Shown here: positions 37,098 to 46,106 of the stretch, piece by piece | Layout: the number at the start of each line of letters is the position of its first letter | How positions within the stretch are numbered: position 1 is the first letter of the stretch | From: Aureimonas sp. SA4125 | GTDB taxonomy: Bacteria; Pseudomonadota; Alphaproteobacteria; Rhizobiales; Rhizobiaceae | Reading direction: 5' to 3' | DNA length: 64,000 nucleotides | NCBI RefSeq assembly: GCF_019973775.1 | Contig: NZ_AP025032.1 | Span: 3,872,001 to 3,936,000 of the forward strand | Position numbers and translations under genes: made by a program | Notes under the pieces: generated by a model | The model's database searches: none | What the model saw: the letters and a program-made list of their open reading frames with translations, nothing else | Told to the model about the DNA's origin: nothing

Positions 37098-37751
37098 ATG
37101 CGGACATCCTTGGTCGGAACGCCGACACCTCGCCCCTTCCCTTGGATCATCGGCGGCATCGTCATCGCCGCTCTGGCGTTGCTGTTCGGCACTTTTGCCG
37201 CCGGCACGGAGCAGATACGGTCCTTCTTCACTGAAAATGGCGCGATCGAATACGTGCAGGCGATCTGCCTCGCCGTGACCGCGGTGCTCTTCGCAGCCAC
37301 CTTTCTGAAGTCGAGCGGTGCGCGTGCGCTCTTCTGCGTCGGTTCGTTCGGCGCGATCGTGACGGCGACGACGCGCGAGATACCGCGCTGCGGCAGCGCC
37401 TTCTACGACGGGGGCCTATGCCTCACAGCGGGCGGCAAGAACACGGTCGTCATCGCATGCGCCGTCCTCTGCGTGCTGGCTCTGCTGTGGCGACCGCTGG
37501 ATTGGCGCAAGGTTCTCCATCCCACGGCGCTCCGCTGGGTCTGGCCGTCCTTCGTCGTCATGGCCATTCTCGCCGGGGCCGAGTTCGCCGAGCATGTCGT
37601 TCAGATCGAATTGGAGGAATCGCTGGAACTGGCTGCCTATCTCTACCTCGCCGCCTTCAGCCTGTGGTTCCTCCATCATACCCGGCAGGATCTGCCTCCA
37701 CCGGAGGCTGTGCCGGCGGTCCCGGCCCGCCGTTCGCCTGAACAACGGTAG
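37098..37751 (+). CDS. Polytopic membrane protein of unknown function
   Basis: A 217-residue protein with about six hydrophobic segments (near 15-35, 49-65, 72-85, 118-134, 150-166, 178-192) and a cytoplasmic Pro-rich tail. I do not recognise the family. A conserved-looking loop between TM3 and TM4 carries TREIPRCGSAFYDGG. The start is uncertain: ATG at 37098 precedes the first TM but has no clear ribosome site. It stands alone, divergent from creA. Confidence 0.6.
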   Translation: MRTSLVGTPTPRPFPWIIGGIVIAALALLFGTFAAGTEQIRSFFTENGAIEYVQAICLAVTAVLFAATFLKSSGARALFCVGSFGAIVTATTREIPRCGSAFYDGGLCLTAGGKNTVVIACAVLCVLALLWRPLDWRKVLHPTALRWVWPSFVVMAILAGAEFAEHVVQIELEESLELAAYLYLAAFSLWFLHHTRQDLPPPEAVPAVPARRSPEQR

Positions 37752-38029
37752 CCCCGCCCCGCATCCGATCCGGTCGCGGGGATCGGGGAGACCTCCGTAA
37801 GTCATATGCCTCCGCGGCCCTGAATGCCCCTCTGTCGCCGGTCGAACGGCGGGCGGAAGACGACCCTCATGACCAGCGCGGGAGCGGGCGGCGATGGCTT
37901 GCGGTGGGACTCACAGGCTGCAGCGGGCTTGTCCCGCCGGCGGGCACGCGAAGCCCGCTCTGCCGCTCACCATCTCTTAAGTCCCTGACGCGTATTATGC
38001 GGCTTCCCTTTTCGTGGCCCTGGAAGCCC

Positions 38030-38803
38030 ATGCCCATCGTTCCCTGCCGCAAGCTCGCGCTGTTCCTTCTCCTCCTCCCGCCGCTCGGCATGCTGGCCTC
38101 CTGTGCCCGCCAGCCGACGATGATGAGCGCCGAGGAATGCATGACACGGGTGATGTATTTCGAGTCGAACCGCTCGAGCGAAGCGGGCATGCTCGCCGTC
38201 GGCACGGTGGTGATGAACCGGATGAAGTCGGGAAAATACCCGAAGACCGTCTGCGGCGTCGTCGGGCAAAAGAAGCAGTTTGCGCCGGGCGTCCTGTCGA
38301 AGCCGATGGGTGCCGGCCGGGCTCTCGCCGCCAAGACCGCCAAGCTGGTGCTGAAGGGCGGCAAGCATCCCGCGGTCGGCCGCGCCATGTTCTTCCACAC
38401 CGCCGGCTACTCCTATCCCTATTCCAACATGCACTATGTGACGATCGCCGGGGGCAACGCCTTCTACGAAAAGCGCAAGGACGCCACGTCGTCGCAGGCC
38501 GACGTGGCGCGGCGAGAGGCGGCCGGACGCGCCGGGCGCCTGCCCTACGATCCGCCGCAGCGCCAGGCCGTCCGGCAGGAGATCCGCCCTTCGTCCGAAG
38601 CGCCGGCAGACCTGGTGTTCGAGCCGGCGGTCATCCCGGAGCCGGGATCGCAGCCGGTGTTCGGGCGGGTGACGCTTGCCCCCGATCCGGTGGTTGAGCC
38701 TGCACCGGTGCATCGCAGCGCGCCGGCGGCAGCGCGCGTGCGCGTCAGCCCTGTCCTGCTCGATCCCATGAACATCGAGGACGTGATCCGCAGCGGCGGC
38801 TGA
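38030..38803 (+). CDS. SleB-type cell-wall hydrolase lipoprotein
   Basis: A 257-residue exported protein. A lipoprotein signal LFLLLLPPLGMLASC (lipobox LASC, Cys25) precedes the SleB/cell-wall hydrolase_2 domain with EECMTRVMYFESNRSS, VVMNRMKSGKYPKTVCGVV and QFAPG. The Glu in the first block is the probable catalytic acid for cleaving glycan strands. After about residue 155 the sequence is Pro/Ala/Arg-rich and disordered. ATG at 38030 has GGAAG upstream; an in-frame ATG at 37997 is a possible alternative. Confidence 0.85.
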   Translation: MPIVPCRKLALFLLLLPPLGMLASCARQPTMMSAEECMTRVMYFESNRSSEAGMLAVGTVVMNRMKSGKYPKTVCGVVGQKKQFAPGVLSKPMGAGRALAAKTAKLVLKGGKHPAVGRAMFFHTAGYSYPYSNMHYVTIAGGNAFYEKRKDATSSQADVARREAAGRAGRLPYDPPQRQAVRQEIRPSSEAPADLVFEPAVIPEPGSQPVFGRVTLAPDPVVEPAPVHRSAPAAARVRVSPVLLDPMNIEDVIRSGG

Positions 38804-38884
38804 GGCTCCGGGCTCGACGCCCGCGACGCTTGCCGCTAAACCCCTCATGCCCCGTTTCCGGGGCGATCCTGGGAGGGAAGTGAC

Positions 38885-39892
38885 ATGGCGGAAAAACTCG
38901 TCTGGGGCATCATGGGCGCGGCCAATATCGCGATCCAGAAGGTCGTCCCCGGCATGCTGAAGGATGCATCGAGCACGGTGCGCGGCTTCGCCTCGCGCGA
39001 TGCCACCAAGGCGGCGGCCGCATCCGAGCATTTCGGGCTTGCGACTTCGTACGGAAGCTACGAGGCGCTCCTCGAAGATCCCGAGATTGAGGCGGTCTAC
39101 ATCCCGCTGCCAAACCACCTGCACGTGCCCTGGTCGCTGAAGGCGCTCGCCGCCGGCAAGCATGTCCTTTGCGAGAAGCCGATCGCCCTTGATGCGGACG
39201 AGGCCGCCCAGCTCGTGGCGGCGCGCGAAAAAAGCGGCAGGCAGGTGCTCGAGGCCTTCATGGTCCGCCAGCATCCGCAATGGCTGCGTGTGCGCGAGAT
39301 CGCCGCCAGCGGCGAGATCGGCGACGTCGCGCTGATGCAGACGACACTCAGCTACTACAATGTCGACCCGAACAACGTTCGCAACAAGGCCGACATCGGT
39401 GGCGGCGCGCTCTATGACGTCGGCTGTTACGCGGTGCTCCTGTCGCGTTTCGTCTTCGGCAGCGAGCCGCTCCGTGCCGTCGCCCTGGTCGACCGGGACC
39501 CGGTGCTGGAGACCGACCGGCTGACCGGCGCGATCCTCGACTTCGGCGACGGACGGCAGCTGAGCTTTGCCACCTCGACCCAGCTTGTGCCCTTCCAGCG
39601 CACGCAGATCCTCGGCAGCCGCGGCCGGATCGAGGTGCCGGTGTCGCTGAACGCACCGCAGGGTGAAACGACGGCGGTCGTGGTCGATCTGACCGGCGCC
39701 ATCGACGGCAGCGGCATCCGGACGGAGACGATCGCGGCCTGCGACCAATACACGCTTCAGACCGCCGCAGCCGTTCGCATCTTCCGGGGCGAGGAGCAGC
39801 CGGAATTTCCGATCGAGGACGCGGTGCTGAACATGCGCGCCATCGACGCGCTGTATCGCTCGGGACGGAGCGGCGGCTGGGAAACGATCTGA
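38885..39892 (+). CDS. Gfo/Idh/MocA family oxidoreductase
   Basis: A 335-residue NAD(P)-dependent dehydrogenase. The N-terminal Rossmann fold opens WGIMGAANIA, VYIPLPNHLHVPWSLKAL precedes the family motif CEKPI, and the C-terminal domain has GGGALYDVGCYAV. Substrates are usually sugars, inositols or dihydrodiols. It is preceded by a strong ribosome site (GGGAGGGAAG). It lies alone upstream of the glycosyltransferase gene; a functional link is not evident. Confidence 0.88.
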   Translation: MAEKLVWGIMGAANIAIQKVVPGMLKDASSTVRGFASRDATKAAAASEHFGLATSYGSYEALLEDPEIEAVYIPLPNHLHVPWSLKALAAGKHVLCEKPIALDADEAAQLVAAREKSGRQVLEAFMVRQHPQWLRVREIAASGEIGDVALMQTTLSYYNVDPNNVRNKADIGGGALYDVGCYAVLLSRFVFGSEPLRAVALVDRDPVLETDRLTGAILDFGDGRQLSFATSTQLVPFQRTQILGSRGRIEVPVSLNAPQGETTAVVVDLTGAIDGSGIRTETIAACDQYTLQTAAAVRIFRGEEQPEFPIEDAVLNMRAIDALYRSGRSGGWETI

Positions 39893-40033
39893 CCTTGCGC
39901 TAAAGGCCGGCAGGTCTCAGACGCGGGCATCGCCTTCGTCCAAAACGTGCGGGCCGATGGCATAGGCCTGCCGTATGGGCTAGCGCAGAACGCGGGCCTT
40001 GAGCCGCAAGCCTTTGCGGGGAGTTCGTCCGAC

Positions 40034-41260
40034 ATGGCGCATTACGCCCTGATCTGCCCGCCCTTCTACAGCCATGTCAGGGTCTTCGAGGCTCTGGCCG
40101 AGGCGTTGGCGGCGCGCGGACATCGCGCGACCTTCGTTCTCAATGCCGGCGGTGAGCGGCTTGTGGCAACGGGCGGTCCGGGCGTCGTCACGACGGGCCC
40201 CGGCGGCGATCTCGACCGGATCATCAAGCGCGCGGCCCAGCCGAACGGGCCGCTCGGCATCCTGCGGACGGTCGCCGATACCGCAGGCCTCACCGCTGCG
40301 CTCTGCCGCGACGGGCCGGCGCTGTTGAAGGCGATCGGGGCGGAGGCGATCATCGGCGACCAGATGGAGCCGGCCGCGGGGCTTCTTGCCGCGCATCTCG
40401 GCCTTCCCCTCGTTTCCGTCGCCTGCGCGCTGCCGGTGAACGCCGCGCCCGGCGTGCCCCTGCCCTTTCTCGGCTGGCCCTACGACCCCTCCCCCGCCGG
40501 CCTGAAGCGCAACCGTGCCGGGGAAAAGGTCGCGGCCTTCCTGCTCCGGCGCCAGCGCCGGACGATCGAAGCCTGGGCAGCGCGCTTCGATCTCGGCCGG
40601 CGCACGACGATGGAGGATTGCGTCTCGCCGATCCTGCAGCTGTCGCAATGCCCGGCGGGACTGGATTTCCCGCGCCCGCCGCATCCCCATTTCCACGCCG
40701 TCGGGCCGATCCGGAAGGCCGCGCCGGAGGCGAGCCTGCCGTTCGACATCGACCCCAAACGCCCTTTCGTCTTTGCCTCCCTCGGCACGCTGCAGGGACA
40801 CCGCCTGGACATCTTCAAGGTGGTCGCCAGCGCCTGCCGGCGGATGGGCGCGCAACTGCTCGTCGCCCATTGCGGCGGCCTGAGCGCGGCGCAGGCCGCA
40901 TGCATCGGCGCCGACTTCGTCACCGATTTCGCGCCGCAGGCGGCGGTCCTGGCGAGGGCCGACGCCTGTATGACCCATGGCGGCATGAACACCGTGCTGG
41001 ATGCCCTGCAGGCAGCCGTGCCGCTTCTCGTCATCCCCATCGCCTTCGACCAGCCGGGCATTGGCGCCCGCGTCGTCCATCACGGCGTCGGCCGGATGCT
41101 GCCGCGCCGCGGACTGACGCCCGCCACGCTGGAGAGCGCCCTGCGGCCGCTGATCGAGAGACCGGAAGCGACGGCGCGGGCCGCCTGGCTCGGCCGGGAA
41201 ATCGCAAAGGCCGGCGGCGCGACGCTGGCCGCGCGGCTCGTCGAGGAAGCAACGGCCTGA
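40034..41260 (+). CDS. MGT-type glycosyltransferase, CrtX-like
   Basis: A 408-residue GT-B glycosyltransferase of the UDP-glucosyl/macrolide transferase type. It opens HYALICPPFYSHVRVFEALA, the typical acceptor-domain start of zeaxanthin glucosyltransferases (CrtX), and carries the donor-binding THGGMNTVLDAL block. It is a candidate for adding glucose to a carotenoid or other hydrophobic aglycone. No carotenoid synthesis genes are in the window, so the acceptor is open. Start MAHYAL (40034) precedes the fold directly. Confidence 0.8.
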   Translation: MAHYALICPPFYSHVRVFEALAEALAARGHRATFVLNAGGERLVATGGPGVVTTGPGGDLDRIIKRAAQPNGPLGILRTVADTAGLTAALCRDGPALLKAIGAEAIIGDQMEPAAGLLAAHLGLPLVSVACALPVNAAPGVPLPFLGWPYDPSPAGLKRNRAGEKVAAFLLRRQRRTIEAWAARFDLGRRTTMEDCVSPILQLSQCPAGLDFPRPPHPHFHAVGPIRKAAPEASLPFDIDPKRPFVFASLGTLQGHRLDIFKVVASACRRMGAQLLVAHCGGLSAAQAACIGADFVTDFAPQAAVLARADACMTHGGMNTVLDALQAAVPLLVIPIAFDQPGIGARVVHHGVGRMLPRRGLTPATLESALRPLIERPEATARAAWLGREIAKAGGATLAARLVEEATA

Positions 41261-41285
41261 CCACAGCGGGGCAAAATGCGCCGGC

Positions 41286-42287
41286 TCAGGCGAGGGCCAT
41301 GCCATCGGGCGCAAAACGATGCACCGGCCCGCCCTGGGGCGAGAGGCCGACCGTCTCGCCGATCGCGACGCGGCTCTGCCCGGCGAGCCGCACCGTCAGT
41401 TCCGCCGCCTCGCCGAGCGTGACGTAGAGATAGGTGTCGGAACCGAGGTGCTCGACATGGCGAACGGTTCCCGACCAGCGCGCCCCCTCGCCACCCAGGG
41501 CGAGATGCTCCGGCCGGATGCCGATCGTCTCCGCCCCCTCGCGGGCGGCGAACGGACCTTTGAGAAAGTTCATCTGCGGCGAGCCGATGAAACCGGCGAC
41601 GAAGAGATTGCGCGGGCTGTTATAGAGCTCGATCGGATGGCCGACCTGCTCGACCCTCCCGGCATTGAGGACGACGATCTTGTCGGCGAGCGTCATCGCC
41701 TCTGTCTGGTCGTGGGTGACATAGACCATGGTCGCGCCCAGCGCCCGGTGCAGCCGCGCGATCTCCAGGCGGGTGTTGACCCGGAGCGCCGCATCGAGAT
41801 TGGACAGGGGTTCGTCGAACAGAAAGAGCTTGGGGTCGCGCACGATGGCGCGGCCGATGGCGACGCGCTGGCGCTGCCCGCCGGAGAGTTCAGCCGGCCG
41901 GCGCTTCAGGAGTGGCGTCAGGTCGAGAAGGCCGGCCGCCTTTGCCACCCGCGCCTCGCGCTCGGCCTTCGCGACGCCCTCCTGCTTCAAGGCCAACGCC
42001 ATGTTGCCGGCGGCCGTGAGATGGGGATAGAGCGCGTAGGACTGGAACACCATGGCGATGCCGCGCTTGGCCGGCGGCACCGCGTCGACCGGGACGCCGG
42101 CGATCTCGACGGTGCCGGACGTCTGATCCTCCAGTCCGGCGATGACGCGCAAAAGGGTCGACTTGCCGCAGCCGGACGGCCCGACGAAGACGACGAACTC
42201 CCCGGTCTCGACCTCGAGATCGATTCCCTTCAGCACCTCGACGGTGCCGAAGCTCTTGACGATCCGGCTGAGCCGCAAGGATTTCAT
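41286..42287 (-). CDS. ugpC: Sugar ABC transporter ATP-binding protein (UgpC/MsmK type)
   Basis: A 333-residue ATPase of the CUT1 carbohydrate importer class. Walker A is GPSGCGKST, the signature is [16 protein letters not shown], Walker B is [12 protein letters not shown], and the H-loop is [10 protein letters not shown]-terminal OB-fold domain includes [10 protein letters not shown]. It is the last gene of the leftward transporter operon and follows the oxidoreductase gene by 43 bp. It should energise the permeases at 44.1-45.9 kb. Confidence 0.93.
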   Translation of the reverse strand: MKSLRLSRIVKSFGTVEVLKGIDLEVETGEFVVFVGPSGCGKSTLLRVIAGLEDQTSGTVEIAGVPVDAVPPAKRGIAMVFQSYALYPHLTAAGNMALALKQEGVAKAEREARVAKAAGLLDLTPLLKRRPAELSGGQRQRVAIGRAIVRDPKLFLFDEPLSNLDAALRVNTRLEIARLHRALGATMVYVTHDQTEAMTLADKIVVLNAGRVEQVGHPIELYNSPRNLFVAGFIGSPQMNFLKGPFAAREGAETIGIRPEHLALGGEGARWSGTVRHVEHLGSDTYLYVTLGEAAELTVRLAGQSRVAIGETVGLSPQGGPVHRFAPDGMALA

Positions 42288-42330
42288 GTCGGTTTCCCCG
42301 TCCGTTTCGCCGTGCCGCAACGCTTCGCCG

Positions 42331-43392
42331 TCACAGGCGCACGCTGCGGTTTTCGCGCATGCTGGTCTCGGCGGCCAGAACGATTTCCAGCGAGCGCACC
42401 GCGTCCTCGTTGTGGCGGGCGAGATCCATGTTCTCAAGGATCGCCTGGTGCACGAAGGCCTGCTCGCGGTCGCAGAGCGCCTGGTGGCCCGGCTCGTCCG
42501 CGGTCGACAACCAGTCGTCGCCGCGGGCGAAGGCGCCGTCCGGACCGCGCTCGGCATGGTGCACGCGGATGCGCGCCGTCCTGGTGTGCGTATCGACGTC
42601 GCTCGACGCGGCCCCCTCGTCCATGATGATCGACACAGCGCCCTTGGGACTGATCACGTCCTTCACGAAAAAGGCCGTCTCCGACATCATCGGACCCCAG
42701 CCGGCCTCGTACCAGCCGACCGAGCCGTCATCGAAGATGACCTGGAGATGGCCATAGTTCACCTGCGTCTCGGCGATCTCGTCGGACAGGCGAAGGCCCA
42801 TGCCGCGCACCTCGACCGGCCTCGCATCGGTGATCTGGCACATGACGTCGACATAGTGGACCCCGCAGTCGACGAGCGGCGACGTCGTCTCCATCAGCCG
42901 CTTGTGGATCTCCCAGGCCGCGCCCGAAGACTGCTGGTTGAGGTTGAGACGCATGACATAGGGCCCGCCCAGCGCCCGCGCCGTCTCGATGAACAGCACC
43001 CAGGACGGGTGGTGGCGCAGGATGTAGCCGATGACGAGCTTCCTGCCCGTCCGCGCGGCGCAGTCGGTCACGCGCCGCGCTTCCTCCACCGTGGCGGCCA
43101 ACGGCTTTTCGACGAAGACATGCGCGCCGGCCTGCATCGCCGCCACGGCGTAGTCGGCATGGCTGTCGGTATAGGTCGATATGGCGACGAGGTCTGGATT
43201 GAGGGCCAGCCCCTCCTCGTAGCTGCCGAGCCGGGGATAGCCGGAAAGCGCCGGCGGCAGGTCGACGGGCGAGCGGTTGTAGAGGCCGACGATCTCGAAG
43301 CCCGGGTTGGCGTGATAGGAGAGCGCATGGCTGAGCCCCATCTGGCCGAGCCCGGCGACGAAGACGCGAAGGGTATCAGAATGATTGGTCAA
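42331..43392 (-). CDS. Gfo/Idh/MocA family oxidoreductase in the amino-sugar operon
   Basis: A 353-residue dehydrogenase with the N-terminal [14 protein letters not shown] nucleotide fold, the FVEKPLA catalytic-lysine motif, and the family C-terminal domain. The start is TTG at 43392 and it overlaps the hepT stop as TTGA, so its translation depends at least partly on the toxin gene upstream. By context it could oxidise a sugar brought in by the same ABC transporter. No closer substrate clue is visible. Confidence 0.85.
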   Translation of the reverse strand: MTNHSDTLRVFVAGLGQMGLSHALSYHANPGFEIVGLYNRSPVDLPPALSGYPRLGSYEEGLALNPDLVAISTYTDSHADYAVAAMQAGAHVFVEKPLAATVEEARRVTDCAARTGRKLVIGYILRHHPSWVLFIETARALGGPYVMRLNLNQQSSGAAWEIHKRLMETTSPLVDCGVHYVDVMCQITDARPVEVRGMGLRLSDEIAETQVNYGHLQVIFDDGSVGWYEAGWGPMMSETAFFVKDVISPKGAVSIIMDEGAASSDVDTHTRTARIRVHHAERGPDGAFARGDDWLSTADEPGHQALCDREQAFVHQAILENMDLARHNEDAVRSLEIVLAAETSMRENRSVRL

Positions 43393-43760
43393 AGGTCATC
43401 CCTATCAGCGATGCGAGCGAGTGCCGCCTCGGCACCGACGACAATCTGCGGCACCGAGATGGTGGCCGCCGACCAAAGCCGGTCAACCGCGATTTCAAAG
43501 TATCCGTGGCTCAGCTTGTTGCGCATCGCGTAAGCCGTACGCAGATCAAGGTCGGGGAAGACGGATGGATAATCCGGCACCAGTTTCATCACTTGCCCGG
43601 ACGCCTCACCGATGACCTCGATGCATTTCATGACCGCATGCTGAGTTTGCACGTTAGCGGCGAAGGTTTGGGGAGTTTTGTCGGCAATATGGTCGGCAAC
43701 AAAATTCCCCCACGCGATGATGTCTTCGAGCCAAGCCTTGGGATCTCTCCGATGTGGCAC
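43389..43760 (-). CDS. hepT: HepT-like HEPN RNase toxin
   Basis: A 123-residue all-helical HEPN (DUF86) protein with the catalytic motif R-x4-H-x-Y intact as RNKLSHGY (Arg80, His85, Tyr87). HepT toxins cut RNA and are silenced by a MNT-type nucleotidyltransferase that adds AMP to the tyrosine region. The start is GTG at 43760, two bases after the mntA stop. The stop overlaps the downstream oxidoreductase start. It sits inside a sugar-transport operon. Confidence 0.88.
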   Translation of the reverse strand: MPHRRDPKAWLEDIIAWGNFVADHIADKTPQTFAANVQTQHAVMKCIEVIGEASGQVMKLVPDYPSVFPDLDLRTAYAMRNKLSHGYFEIAVDRLWSAATISVPQIVVGAEAALARIADRDDL

Positions 43761-43762
43761 AG

Positions 43763-44053
43763 CTAAAGTGGCCGCTGGTCGCGAAGGACGTTCGGACGGA
43801 TGTCCTTCTTCAGAGAGTCCAGGGTGAAGAGATCGACGCGGATGCCAAGCAAATCTCCCAATTGCAGTTCCAATCCGACCAGATCGAAAAGAGAGACATC
43901 CTTCGGTGCATCGACGAGAATATCGAGGTCGCTTCCATCACCATCCTCGCCGCGCGCCACCGAGCCGAACAGTCGTGGGTTATCGAAGGGCGATCGAGCG
44001 ATCACCGCCAGCACCTCGTCGCGCTTCGCCGCCAGGATGTCGGAAGGCCTCAT
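43763..44053 (-). CDS. mntA: MntA-like minimal nucleotidyltransferase antitoxin
   Basis: A 96-residue nucleotidyltransferase with the pattern G-S-x10-D-x-D exactly kept (Gly30-Ser31, Asp42, Asp44), expected to AMPylate and inactivate HepT. ATG at 44053 is preceded by a strong GAGGAGG ribosome site. It starts 27 bp after the end of the permease gene and ends two bases before the toxin. Order antitoxin-toxin is typical of type VII systems. Confidence 0.88.
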   Translation of the reverse strand: MRPSDILAAKRDEVLAVIARSPFDNPRLFGSVARGEDGDGSDLDILVDAPKDVSLFDLVGLELQLGDLLGIRVDLFTLDSLKKDIRPNVLRDQRPL

Positions 44054-44080
44054 GCTTTCCTCCTCATCGCGCCGGCCGCC

Positions 44081-44920
44081 TCACTTCACCGCTCCCGACG
44101 TGATACCGCGGATAAGATTACGCGAGAACAGGAGGTAGAGCACCAGCACCGGCAGGATGGCGAGCGACAGCGCCGAGAGCACGGCCTCCCAGTTGGTGAG
44201 ATACTGGCCGAGGAACTGCTGCGCGCCGAGCGTCACGGTCTTGGTGGATTCGCCCGGCGCCAGGATCAGCGGGAACCAGAGATCGTTCCAGATCGGGATC
44301 ATGGTGAACACCGCGACCGTCGCCATCGCCGGGCGCACCAGGGGCAGAACCAGGACGAAGAACACCTTGTATTCCGACATGCCGTCGATGCGTCCGGCAT
44401 TCTTCAGATCGTCCGAGACCTGGCGCATGAACTCCGACAGGATGAAGACGGCGAGCGGCAGGCCCTGCGCGATGTAGACGAGGATGAGCGCCGTCAGCGT
44501 GTTGACGAGGTTGGAGGCGACCATCATTTCGAGGATCGCGACCGTTCCGAGGCGGATCGGGATCATGATCCCGAGCGCCAGGAACAGGCCGGTGAAGGCG
44601 TTGCCGCGAAAGCGGTATTCCGACAGAGCGAAGGCCGCCATGGCGCCGAACAGGATGACGAAGAAGATCGACACCACGGTGACGACAAGGCTGTTCTGGA
44701 AATAGAGCAGGAAATTGCCCTGCGCCATCACCGTGCCGTAGCCGCCGAGATTGAAGGTCTCGGCCGTCGGCGGTGCCAGCGGGCTGCCGAAGATCGCCCG
44801 GCGCGTCTTGAACGAGTTCATCACCACCAGGACGACGGGCAGAACCGCGATCAGCGAATAGACGACGAGGGCAAGGTGGACGAGGCCGATGCGAAAGCCG
44901 CCATGCCGTGTGTTGGCCAT
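44081..44920 (-). CDS. Carbohydrate ABC transporter permease (MalG type)
   Basis: A 279-residue inner-membrane permease with six TM segments and the EAA loop DGMSEYKVFFVLVLPLVRPA that contacts the ATPase. MNSFKT at the N-terminus is characteristic of CUT1 MalG-like partners. It is paired with the MalF-type permease immediately upstream (10 bp gap). Confidence 0.94.
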   Translation of the reverse strand: MANTRHGGFRIGLVHLALVVYSLIAVLPVVLVVMNSFKTRRAIFGSPLAPPTAETFNLGGYGTVMAQGNFLLYFQNSLVVTVVSIFFVILFGAMAAFALSEYRFRGNAFTGLFLALGIMIPIRLGTVAILEMMVASNLVNTLTALILVYIAQGLPLAVFILSEFMRQVSDDLKNAGRIDGMSEYKVFFVLVLPLVRPAMATVAVFTMIPIWNDLWFPLILAPGESTKTVTLGAQQFLGQYLTNWEAVLSALSLAILPVLVLYLLFSRNLIRGITSGAVK

Positions 44921-44930
44921 GTCTCGCCCC

Positions 44931-45857
44931 TTACATCTGGTAGCGGCGGATGCGCCGCTGGATGACGAAGATATACAGCGAGACGCCGAGCAGGATGATG
45001 GTGAACATGCCGGTCGCGATTGCCGCGCCCATATGTCGATCGCCCTGCTGCAGCTGGAAGCCGAAGAAGGTGCGGTAGAGGAAGGTGCCGAGAATGTCGG
45101 TCGCCCCGTCCGGCCCGGCCAGCGCCCCTTGCATCGAATAGATCAGGTCGAAGGCGTTGAAGTTGGCGACGAAGGTCAGGATGGTGACGAGGCCGATCGT
45201 CGGCAGGATCAGGGGCAGGCGGATCTGCCAGAACTGCCGGAAGCCGGTGATCCCGTCGCATTCCGCCGCCTCGATGATCTCGTCGGGAATGGTCAGGAGC
45301 GCGGCATAGACCAGCATCATGGGAATGCCGACATACTGCCAGACCGAGACCAGCGAGACGGTGGTCAGCGCATAGGCCTCGAGACCGAGATAGGGCGCAA
45401 ACAGGCCCTTCAGCCCGACGGCGCCGAGCAGCCCCGGCGCCACGCCCCAGAGCGGCGACAGGATCAGTTTCCAGATGAAGCCGACGATGACGAAGGAGAG
45501 GATCGTCGGCAGAAAAATCACCGTGCGGTAGACCGCGACACCCCGCAGTTTCGGGATCGACAGAAGCGCCGCCAGTGCGATGCCGATCGGGTTCTGGACC
45601 AGCATATGGATGGCGAAGAAATAGAAATTGTTGCCGAGCGCGTTCCAGAAACTCTGCGACCAGCGCGGATCGCCGAAGAGGACGCGGAAATTGTCGAGGC
45701 CGACGAAGCGGATCTGGCCGTCGACGACGCCCTCCAGCGCGGTCCAGAGCGTCTCGACCAGCGGCACGATCATGATCACGGTGTAGACCAGGATCGCCGG
45801 GGCGAGGAAGACGAGGATGTGCCAGCGTCTCGACTTGCGCGGGGCGATGTCGCTCAT
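44931..45857 (-). CDS. Carbohydrate ABC transporter permease (MalF type)
   Basis: A 308-residue permease with six TM helices beginning ILVFLAPAILVYTVIMI, and the EAA loop CDGITGFRQFWQIRLPLILP. Start MSDIAPRK at 45857 is preferred; a longer frame to 45920 would run into the repeat region. It would form the translocation pore with the MalG-type partner. Amino-sugar specificity is inferred from neighbours only. Confidence 0.93.
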   Translation of the reverse strand: MSDIAPRKSRRWHILVFLAPAILVYTVIMIVPLVETLWTALEGVVDGQIRFVGLDNFRVLFGDPRWSQSFWNALGNNFYFFAIHMLVQNPIGIALAALLSIPKLRGVAVYRTVIFLPTILSFVIVGFIWKLILSPLWGVAPGLLGAVGLKGLFAPYLGLEAYALTTVSLVSVWQYVGIPMMLVYAALLTIPDEIIEAAECDGITGFRQFWQIRLPLILPTIGLVTILTFVANFNAFDLIYSMQGALAGPDGATDILGTFLYRTFFGFQLQQGDRHMGAAIATGMFTIILLGVSLYIFVIQRRIRRYQM

Positions 45858-45949
45858 GGATGGCTTTCTTCGATTTGCTGTCCGCAGCGGTCCGATCACC
45901 TCAATCGGCTCTGCCGTCAACTATAAGCTGCAGAGGGACGAAGAGCATT

Positions 45950-46079
45950 CTTCTCCCCTTTGGGGAGAAGGTCCGGCAGGGGATGAGGGGAACGCCGTGG
46001 GAGATTTATCCTTCTAGCGGTGCAGCCCCTCTTCCGGCCGTCGCTTCGCGCCGTCCACCTTCTCCCCAGCGGGGAGAAG
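45950..46079. repeat. RIME-like palindromic element between transporter genes
   Basis: Two hairpins in opposite orientation flank the element: CTTCTCCCC-TTT-GGGGAGAAG at 45950-45970 and CTTCTCCCC-AGC-GGGGAGAAG at 46059-46079. The first is followed by GGTCCGGCAGGGGATGAGG, matching the module at 15437-15494 in reverse. It fills the spacer between the binding-protein gene and the first permease gene. A hairpin pair here could reduce read-through and explain higher binding-protein expression. Confidence 0.7.
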
Positions 46080-46106
46080 AATGGCGCCAAGCCTTTTGGC
46101 GCAGCC

